A stretch of 40,571 nt of DNA from a virus: positions 1-40,571 of IMG/VR virus record IMGVR_UViG_3300031772_007302. One strand, given 5' to 3'. Shown one piece after another: positions 35,484-40,571 of this stretch; within the stretch, counting starts at the first letter, position 1, and every line of letters begins with the position of its first letter. The position numbers were made by a program, and so were the translations under genes. The notes below the pieces were generated by a model. That model did no database searches. It saw nothing but the letters and a program-made list of their open reading frames with translations, and had not been told where the DNA came from.

Positions 35484-37627
35484 CTCCCCCTCCGGGATCG
35501 AGCCTTCCGGCCTCTCGCTTTCGTGCGCCGGGTTGGTAACCCGGCCGGGTCCGCCACCGACTCCTTCAGCCCGAACACGACCCGTGGGCCCGTGATCAGG
35601 TAGCGCGCGGGCCGGTAATGATCGGGGGTGCCCACGTTCGACTCGATCTCTACCCCCGCGAACTCCTCCCCCCCCACCACCCTGGCATATGCCTCCGGGC
35701 CCGGGTCCATCAGCGCCACCAGCCCCGCCGCCCCGGTCCACCTGCCGTTCTCGCTGATGGTCGTGATCACCACGTAAGGCACGCCATCTACGCGCTGCAG
35801 CGGCACGTCCACCGTCAGTCCCTGGCGCAGTCTGGGCGTCGCCAGCGCCCCGCAAAGGGAATTCATCGCCTCCTGGCTCACCACTACCCGTTCCGGCGGC
35901 GGCTGTACTTTCGCGCCTTGGCGTTTCGGTCCGTCAGCCGACGGATCAGTCCCGACCCCACCCGGCGCCGCTTTCGCGGCCTTCACGTCCTTCGCGGCCT
36001 CCGCTTTCTGGGCCTTTTCCTCCGCGGCCGCCGCCTTCTCCCGCGCCTTCACCTCCGCCGCCCCCTCCTTCTGCAGCGCCTTCAGATCCAGCCCCAGCTC
36101 CTCTGCCTGAACCCGCAGTTCGTACGCCGACGTGCCCGACAGCGCCACCCGGAATGGCAGCCACGCCAACTCCTCCGGCGACAGGTCCTCCAGTTTTGCC
36201 CGCACTGCCGCCGCGATATCCTCTGCCGCCTCCTCGCCCGTGAATTCAAGTCCCACCAGCTCTCCGAACGCGCGTATATCGGCTTCGTCGCTCTCCATCC
36301 AGAAGTTCCGGATCGACTCCCAGATGATCACCATCACCGCCTCCGGCTGCGTCGGGCTGGTGATCCGCTGCGCCAACTCCTCCCGCACCCGATCCGCTAC
36401 GAACAGGTCGATCTGTCGCTGCCGTCGCCAGTCATCATCCCCCGCACCGGCGCGCGCCCCGGACCCCTTCCCTCGGGGCCGGTGCACCTTGCACTCGGCC
36501 TCTGCGCAGACCCTCGCCGTCTTGCCGATCTGCCTGCCCGAGACGTACATGCCCAGGCGCGCGTGCGGGCAGTCCGGCACCGGCTTCGCCTTGCCGACCG
36601 TCTCCCCGATCACCACCTGGGCGTGCAGTGGGATCGCGCCCTGGGGAACGGGATAGGATTCCCCGCTCAGCCGCAGCACCGGCTTCCCCGCCTGCTTTTC
36701 GGCTCCCGCGACCGCCCGCTCCAGGAATGCCTTCACCTTCCGCTGATAACAGGCCGAGTCGGTGCACACGTCCGCCTTTTCGATGTCCGGGAATAGCGCC
36801 GGCGTGGTGCCGGTCCGCTTGGGGCAGGTGGTGCAGACCCCGACCTTGGGCAGCAGGTCCGCGTCCTTCGGCCTGAACGGCGCCGTTGATAGGCTCAGAT
36901 GGAATCTCCGGTGAATCCAGTTGGCCAGTGCCCGCACGCTCGGCGTGCTGTACCCGCCGCCCAATTCCTTCAGCGCCTGCTTCTGCTGGGCCGGCGTGAG
37001 CCGGGCGATCAGGATGGCGTGCCCCGCCGTCACCTTCTCGCCCTTGAGGAACGCGGCCTGCGCCTCCTCGATCAGGTCGCCCAACTTCAGGCGCTGGTAG
37101 ACGTAGCTCTCCGACTTGCCCACCTTCGCCGCGATCGCCGGGGCGTCGTAGCGGCCGGTCTCCAGCAGACGCCGGTACCCGATCGCCTCGTCCAGGGGGT
37201 GCACGTCCTCCCGCTGCACGTTCTCTATCACCTGCAGTTCCAGCACCTGGTCGTCGCTGAGCTCCATCACCCGTACCGGCAGGTCCGCCAGCCCCGCCAG
37301 CTTCGCCGCCCGATAGCGCCGGCTGCCAGCCACGATCTCGTAGGTGCACGCGTCTGCAGATGCTGCGGAACCCCTCGACCGTGCTCCCCCCTGTGGCCTG
37401 TGGGGCAGGCTTGCCCGCCGGCCGTCGGGAGGGTTGGGAACCTGCCCGGCCTCCGGGGGCCCGGCCTTCCCTGCCTCCGGCAGCCGCCGCACCAGCAGTG
37501 GCACCAGCACTCCCACCTGCTTCACGCTCTCCACCAGCTCCGCCATCCCCCGCTCGTCGTAGCGCCGGCGGGGATTCGTTTTCGACTCCCGCAGACTTTC
37601 GATCCCTACCGCCATGAACTCGCCCAT
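35480..37627 (-). CDS. parB: Large ParB/RepB-like DNA-binding protein
   Basis: The protein is 715 residues, far longer than a usual ParB (about 300). The N-terminus has the ParB nucleotide-binding core (TNPRRRYDERGMAELVESVK, then GVLVPLLVRRLP and YEIVAGSRRYRAAKLAGL, QVIENVQREDVHPLDEAIGY), followed by the helix-turn-helix IAAKVGKSESYVYQRLKLGD. A Cys-rich segment (CTTCPKRTGTTPALF, CTDSACYQRKVKAFL, later CAEAECKVHRP), charged coiled coils and a C-terminal domain follow. About 30 residues rich in Gly/Pro are inserted inside the core, encoded partly by the type B element (37400-37448). Two further repeats give PSADG and AGLPTRR in linkers. No ParA-type ATPase is present. GGGAGGTATC precedes ATG 37627. 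Confidence 0.82.
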   Translation of the reverse strand: MGEFMAVGIESLRESKTNPRRRYDERGMAELVESVKQVGVLVPLLVRRLPEAGKAGPPEAGQVPNPPDGRRASLPHRPQGGARSRGSAASADACTYEIVAGSRRYRAAKLAGLADLPVRVMELSDDQVLELQVIENVQREDVHPLDEAIGYRRLLETGRYDAPAIAAKVGKSESYVYQRLKLGDLIEEAQAAFLKGEKVTAGHAILIARLTPAQQKQALKELGGGYSTPSVRALANWIHRRFHLSLSTAPFRPKDADLLPKVGVCTTCPKRTGTTPALFPDIEKADVCTDSACYQRKVKAFLERAVAGAEKQAGKPVLRLSGESYPVPQGAIPLHAQVVIGETVGKAKPVPDCPHARLGMYVSGRQIGKTARVCAEAECKVHRPRGKGSGARAGAGDDDWRRQRQIDLFVADRVREELAQRITSPTQPEAVMVIIWESIRNFWMESDEADIRAFGELVGLEFTGEEAAEDIAAAVRAKLEDLSPEELAWLPFRVALSGTSAYELRVQAEELGLDLKALQKEGAAEVKAREKAAAAEEKAQKAEAAKDVKAAKAAPGGVGTDPSADGPKRQGAKVQPPPERVVVSQEAMNSLCGALATPRLRQGLTVDVPLQRVDGVPYVVITTISENGRWTGAAGLVALMDPGPEAYARVVGGEEFAGVEIESNVGTPDHYRPARYLITGPRVVFGLKESVADPAGLPTRRTKARGRKARSRRGR
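35527..35547. repeat. Short type B palindrome in the parB C-terminus
   Basis: GCCGGGTTGGTAACCCGGCC is a perfect palindrome around GTTGGTAAC, read as AGLPTRR in the last 20 residues of the ParB-like protein. Related to 16037-16062 and 9808-9832. Confidence 0.75.
35923..35955. repeat. Family A palindrome in the parB coiled-coil linker
   Basis: GTTTCGGTCCGTCAGCCGAC and the GGATCAGTCCCGAC that follows match 29874-29909. In the minus-strand frame it is read as DPSADGPKR between a Lys/Ala-rich helix and the C-terminal domain. Confidence 0.82.
37400..37448. repeat. Dispersed repeat type B (copy 2, in parB)
   Basis: 49 bases match 34376-34424 with two differences. The insert interrupts the ParB core after VPLLVRRLP and keeps the frame, supplying GQVPNPPDGRRASLPHR plus flanking Gly/Pro residues. 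Confidence 0.88.
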
Positions 37628-37690
37628 GATACCTCCCGTGATCTACCGGTCCAGCACCGGCCCGCTGTATCTGCACTGGGCGCAGGTCAA

Positions 37691-37834
37691 CTACCGCGCC
37701 TTCACATCCCACTGCCTCCACCCGCACCTCGGGCAGGTGATCCGCAGCGTGCGGTCGCTGCCGCCCGCCCCGCGCCGTCGGATGAACGCGTCGCCCTCTC
37801 GCACCTCCGCCGGCCCCGGGTGGATCACATTCAC
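37691..37834 (-). CDS. Very small zinc-ribbon-like protein
   Basis: The product is 47 residues from GTG 37834, overlapping the previous TGA (GTGA). It ends ITCPRCGWRQWDVKAR, a CxxC knuckle. Only one Cys pair is present, so a metal site would need a partner or dimer. It lies before the ParB-like gene with a 63-base gap that holds the ParB ribosome site and little else. Confidence 0.5.
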   Translation of the reverse strand: MNVIHPGPAEVREGDAFIRRRGAGGSDRTLRITCPRCGWRQWDVKAR

Positions 37835-38139
37835 CTGCCCGCCCTCGCCAACGCTCGCGCCAACCGGCGGCACACCCTGCAGTCCGTGGGTTCGCCGAAT
37901 GGCCGCAGCGCGAACCGAACCAGCGGTCGGATATGCCCTGTGCGCTCCGCCTGGTTCGCGGTTTCGCGCAACGCTAGATGGGGTGGAAATCCGCGCTGGG
38001 GCCAGGTAGCCATACCATCATGCGCTTGCGCGTGACGGATAAGTTGCTCTGCCACACTCAGCGGCCGGCCCCGCAGGGTGTGATGGTATAGGCCATCCCC
38101 TCCGATGTAGGTGTGATCGCCTGTCCAATTCCTCAGCAC
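37831..38139 (-). CDS. Unknown 102-residue protein
   Basis: The start GTG 38139 lies within the upstream RuvC-like gene's last codons (overlap of seven bases). It begins LRNWTGDHTYIGGDGLYHHT, then a helix PLSVAEQLIRHAQAHDG. It ends PTDCRVCRRLARALARAGR, with one Cys pair. No family is recognised. Part of the coupled early operon. Confidence 0.5.
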   Translation of the reverse strand: MLRNWTGDHTYIGGDGLYHHTLRGRPLSVAEQLIRHAQAHDGMATWPQRGFPPHLALRETANQAERTGHIRPLVRFALRPFGEPTDCRVCRRLARALARAGR

Positions 38140-38636
38140 ATTCGCCCCTCCAGCCTCCCCAGTCCGGCCAGCGCCACCGCGCAGGCGTCTCTCACATGCT
38201 CCCCCGCAGGCCCGGCCAGTTCCGCCATCTCCTCCCGACTCAGCAGTTCCCCGAATGACTGCTTCAGCACCCCCCAGGCCTGCCCCGGCGCCTCCCCGTG
38301 CTGCCCGGGCACCACCACCATCTGGGGTTTGCACTTTGCTTGCCCGCAGATGATCGAGAACCGCCCCACCTGCTCCGCCTGGCTCACCCCCACCGCTTTT
38401 CGCCCGAGCACCGAGATCGGTTCCTCCAGCGCCACCGCCTCCGGCACGTGCGTGCGCAGCAGCACTCGCAGGTAATCCTCCACCGCCTCCCGGCCCTGGC
38501 GTTCCCATACCGCCCGGTTGGCATAGCGCCACCGGTGCGGCCTATCCCAGGGCTCCGGGCCGTTGCCGACATTTCGGATCACCACCATCGCCCCGCACAG
38601 ACCCACGTCGATCGCCAGCAGCGTGATCAGCCTCAT
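38133..38636 (-). CDS. RuvC-like Holliday-junction resolvase
   Basis: The 167-residue protein has an RNase H-fold acidic set: Asp10 in LLAIDVGLCGAMV, Glu71/72 in VALEEPISVL and Asp150 in GEHVRDACAVALAGL. Between them are KQSFGELLSREEMAEL and GQAWGVLKQ, as in RuvC. RuvC-type enzymes cut four-way DNA junctions; phage versions debranch DNA before packaging. The length is typical of RuvC. The start ATG overlaps the upstream TGA (ATGA). The fourth acidic residue is not certain. Confidence 0.82.
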   Translation of the reverse strand: MRLITLLAIDVGLCGAMVVIRNVGNGPEPWDRPHRWRYANRAVWERQGREAVEDYLRVLLRTHVPEAVALEEPISVLGRKAVGVSQAEQVGRFSIICGQAKCKPQMVVVPGQHGEAPGQAWGVLKQSFGELLSREEMAELAGPAGEHVRDACAVALAGLGRLEGRMC

Positions 38637-38881
38637 CCCGCCTGCCTCTGCATCCGCGCTCGCTCGATCTCCCGCCTCAGTTCCTCCGGCAGATCCGCCA
38701 TCGACTCCCGCAGCATCTCCCGGGTGGCGCCGTTCGCCCGCCGCATCTGGTATCGCAGCCGCTCCCGCCAGTGCAGCCCGGCCCGGTGTCTCGCCCTCCT
38801 GCCGCGCCGGCGCCACCGCCCCGGGCCGGGTGGCGCCTCGCCGTAGATCACCGAGGGCATCTCCCTGGTCTGCTCAGCCAT
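38633..38881 (-). CDS. Basic small protein between replication and RuvC-like genes
   Basis: The 82-residue product starts MAEQTREMPSVIYGEAPPGP and is then strongly basic (GRWRRRGRRARHRAGLHWRE). A helical C-terminus (LRESMADLPEELRREIERAR) follows. ATG 38881 overlaps the upstream gene's end by eight bases. The basic-then-acidic layout suggests DNA or RNA binding; no family is named. Confidence 0.5.
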   Translation of the reverse strand: MAEQTREMPSVIYGEAPPGPGRWRRRGRRARHRAGLHWRERLRYQMRRANGATREMLRESMADLPEELRREIERARMQRQAG

Positions 38882-39743
38882 CGCCTCTCTCCCTCGCCAG
38901 CCATCCCGCCCAGGCCCGGTCCGGCCGCCGCGGCCGCGTCGGTGTCGCTCGCGCCGCGAATCGTTCCGCCGAACGCGCGACCTCCGCCGCACTCAGATCG
39001 GGGCGGGTCCTCACCGCGCTCAGGAACCCGCCCCGGCTCACCCCCACAGTGCCCACCACCAGGTTGCACCGCTCCATGCTCGGCACGCCCTCGAAGGGGT
39101 GCCGCGTCTGGGGCCCAGTGGCACAGGCGTCTCGCCCGTGGGTCGTTTGGGCCGTGGGCCTCCTGGCCGTCAGACCCCCAAGAGCTTTAGCTCCCGGAGA
39201 CTCAGACGGCCGTCTGCGTGGCGTCTCCCCTGGTGATAAGCCGCGCGGTCTGGTCTTCTCTATGAAATAGACAGTCTGTCTGGTCTCCCCCCTCCTCCCT
39301 CCCCCCGTAACCGCGCACTCTACAGTGCGCGCTTTCGGGGGGGGTGCTAACTCTACAGTGCGCGGTACCGCGCACTCTACAGTGATCACCCCGAACGGAA
39401 GTTCGCCCTCCCCAGGGCCCCTTTTCAACAGGTTATCCACAGCCCCCGCCCACCAGGTGGGTCCCAGGTCGTAAGTCCCCGCCCGGCCCTCCGGCGCCCG
39501 CCGCCTCAGGTACTCGAGCTCCTCCAGCCGGCGCAGCGATCGCTGCACCAGCGCCCGCGCGCTCGGCATCTCCGCCTCCAGTATCCGCACCACCGTCGCC
39601 GCCCGGATCCGCAACGGTTCCATCCGCTCCCGCTCCTTGTCCCACCGCGCCATCCCCAACAGCGCGATCAGCACCCTCAGGTCCCACTCCCCCAGTCGCC
39701 TGTCCGCCGCCACCCGCACCGGCACCATCGCGAATTGCTGCAA
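38874..39743 (-). CDS. Winged-helix replication-type protein
   Basis: The product is 289 residues from TTG 39743, which has GGGGAGG five bases upstream; ATG 39728 is an alternative. The N-terminal half has FAMVPVRVAADRRLGEWDLR and a winged-helix layout (LIALLGMARWDKERERMEPL, then AATVVRILEAEMPSARALVQ, SLRRLEELEYLRRR). That resembles helix-turn-helix phage initiators of the DnaD/RepA/O-like kind. The middle is low-complexity and includes the peptide AQTTHGRDACATG, translated from a GTGGCACAGG-type repeat (39119-39165). The C-terminal third has ARSAERFAARATPTRPRRPD. Replication initiation or helicase recruitment is inferred from position and fold. Confidence 0.65.
   Translation of the reverse strand: MQQFAMVPVRVAADRRLGEWDLRVLIALLGMARWDKERERMEPLRIRAATVVRILEAEMPSARALVQRSLRRLEELEYLRRRAPEGRAGTYDLGPTWWAGAVDNLLKRGPGEGELPFGVITVECAVPRTVELAPPPKARTVECAVTGGGRRGETRQTVYFIEKTRPRGLSPGETPRRRPSESPGAKALGGLTARRPTAQTTHGRDACATGPQTRHPFEGVPSMERCNLVVGTVGVSRGGFLSAVRTRPDLSAAEVARSAERFAARATPTRPRRPDRAWAGWLARERGDG
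39119..39165. repeat. Type C-related repeat in the replication-type gene
   Basis: The left end GTGGCACAGG matches 8931-8940, 9808-9817 and 14032-14041. The rest forms stems such as GGCGTCTCGCCC, and GCCGTGGGCC. Its translation includes the peptide HGRDACATG. Confidence 0.6.
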
Positions 39744-39757
39744 TCACGCCTCCCCTT

Positions 39758-39773
39758 CCCGTCAGCTGACGGG
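39758..39773. repeat. Family A perfect palindrome
   Basis: CCCGTCAGCTGACGGG is fully palindromic. It sits in the 80-base gap between the 138-residue gene and the replication-type gene, just upstream of the latter's ribosome site. Confidence 0.88.
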
Positions 39774-39823
39774 GGCGCCCAGTTGCGTGAGTCTATGGCC
39801 GTCCGAACATCAGACCGCGGGCG

Positions 39824-40240
39824 TCAGTCCCGCAACATCCTGATATCGCCGACCTCCTCGATATCGCCATCGACGTCCCACTCCCCATCTTGCTCGTAAT
39901 CCCCGGCCTCCGCCTGGGCCTCCGCGTCGTCGGCATCGATCCCCCGGACCATCACCACCTTGGTGGCAGTCGTCTCGAGAGTCACCTCCCACAGCGGCAG
40001 CACCGGAGTCCCGTTCTCGTCCTCAAACTCCCCACTGGCGATCATTCCAACCTTGCGTTCATATTGCCGGCAAGCTTCGATCTGCGCCGGGCTGCTCACC
40101 AAGGGCGGCGCCAGTTCCGGCGGCACCTGCACCCGGCGATAGGCCTCGGCCAATAAGCATCGCTTCTCCGGGTCCGGCTCTCCGACCATCACCCCTATCG
40201 CTCCGGGTGGTAGTCCCGTCCGGTCGATCCGTTCCGTCAC
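39824..40240 (-). CDS. Unknown acidic early protein
   Basis: The product is 138 residues from GTG 40240, overlapping the upstream TGA (GTGA) with GGGGAGGGG upstream. A first half TERIDRTGLPPGAIGVMVGE and LLAEAYRRVQVPPEL is followed by a beta segment (PVLPLWEVTLETTATKVVMV). A strongly acidic tail (IDADDAEAQAEAGDYEQDGE) is a layout known from phage proteins of unknown role. The acidic tail may mimic nucleic acid, which would fit a DNA-binding-protein inhibitor, but this is speculation. Confidence 0.55.
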   Translation of the reverse strand: MTERIDRTGLPPGAIGVMVGEPDPEKRCLLAEAYRRVQVPPELAPPLVSSPAQIEACRQYERKVGMIASGEFEDENGTPVLPLWEVTLETTATKVVMVRGIDADDAEAQAEAGDYEQDGEWDVDGDIEEVGDIRMLRD

Positions 40241-40416
40241 CGTGCCCCTCCCCGCGCTACCGCCGCCGCCCACCGCGCCCGGCTCGCCGCCTCGATCCGC
40301 TGACCCCGCTCGCCGCCGACGTCCACCGCCCATACCAGCGCCATCACTCCGATCAGCACGCAGATCGCCAACAGCCATCCCGGGGATTTCCAACTCTGAT
40401 CAAGCCATTTGCCCAT
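40237..40416 (-). CDS. Small single-span membrane protein, early operon
   Basis: The 59-residue product MGKWLDQSWKSPGWLLAICV has one hydrophobic span (about 13-31) and a basic C-terminal part ending ARWAAAVARGGAR. ATG 40416 is two bases after the deoxyribosyltransferase-like stop and has AAGGAACC upstream; an in-frame ATG at 40488 would overlap that gene. Unknown function; superinfection exclusion is a common role for early single-span proteins. Confidence 0.55.
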   Translation of the reverse strand: MGKWLDQSWKSPGWLLAICVLIGVMALVWAVDVGGERGQRIEAASRARWAAAVARGGAR

Positions 40417-40418
40417 GC

Positions 40419-40571
40419 TCAGGTTCCTTCTGCGGCCGGTTCCATATCGGCCGCCGTATCTTCGCGCTGGCTCTCTCGGCTCAGGCATGGGGTCTCCTCC
40501 AGGAATCGAATGGGCTTGTTCTGGGCACGGGCATACGCCAGTTCGCGTCCCGTGGATTCACCGATGTACCC
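40419..40571 (-). CDS. Deoxyribosyltransferase-like protein, C-terminal part (continues from 1-447)
   Basis: From 40571 the frame is the same as 123-1 on the left copy and then continues to the TGA at 40421-40419. It adds DMEPAAEGT after the shared sequence. Together with 1-447 it gives one uninterrupted gene across the circular junction. Confidence 0.88.
   Translation of the reverse strand, partial: GYIGESTGRELAYARAQNKPIRFLEETPCLSRESQREDTAADMEPAAEGT
40449..40571. repeat. Terminal direct repeat, right copy (pairs with 1-123)
   Basis: Same 123 bases as 1-123 apart from the silent changes at 40551 and 40554. One copy should be removed when the molecule is circularised. Confidence 0.93.

Overview
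The window looks like one essentially complete, circularly permuted or circular genome of a temperate tailed phage of high GC content (roughly two thirds GC by eye). It is about 40.4 kb once the 123-base overlap between the two ends is counted once. The last 123 bases repeat the first 123 with two silent differences, and one gene reads through the junction. The gene set (terminase, portal, coat, neck, a beta-propeller-like tail protein, one fibre, then three consecutive proteins sized and ordered like T7 gp14/gp15/gp16, and no tape measure) suggests a podovirus-like particle. No DNA or RNA polymerase and no helicase is visible, so it probably depends on host machinery. The host cannot be named from sequence alone.

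Layout. (1) 637-996 is a divergent control region: an XRE-type repressor with a strong -35/-10 promoter leads leftward, and an extended -10 promoter leads rightward into a tyrosine integrase. (2) 996-3649, the only plus-strand coding block, holds the integrase, a polytopic GT-C-like membrane glycosyltransferase and a small membrane protein; the last two are candidate lysogenic-conversion cargo. (3) Leftward from 858 through the circular junction and from 40416 down to 33502 runs a tightly overlapped early operon: deoxyribosyltransferase-like protein, winged-helix replication-type protein, RuvC-like resolvase, a large ParB protein, an ASCH protein and several zinc-ribbon or unknown proteins. 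(4) 32719-33501 is a non-coding hub with two identical 22-base operator-like repeats, a 94-base tandem repeat, an odd tRNA-Arg-like gene, a possible small structured RNA and a palindrome flanked by a 20-base direct repeat. (5) Leftward from 32718 to 3646 runs the late operon: terminase, two tandem paralogues, portal, scaffold, coat, connectors, beta-propeller tail protein, fibre, Cys-rich protein, lysis genes, a sigma factor and three internal (ejection) proteins.

Three things stand out. First, short palindromic sequences of at least four families are scattered through the genome, often inside genes, where they are read in frame as recurring peptides such as RQPTD, PSADG and DGRRASLPH. They behave like miniature insertion elements tolerated in proteins, and the most common family is open in all three frames. 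Second, about eight proteins of the late operon begin with Sec-type signal peptides or hydrophobic anchors, which is unusual for virion proteins. Third, the hub at 32.7-33.5 kb and the switch at 0.9 kb share promoter motifs and related operator-like repeats.

Most genes overlap their upstream neighbour by ATGA, GTGA or TAATG, implying translational coupling. This overlap was used to choose many of the start codons.
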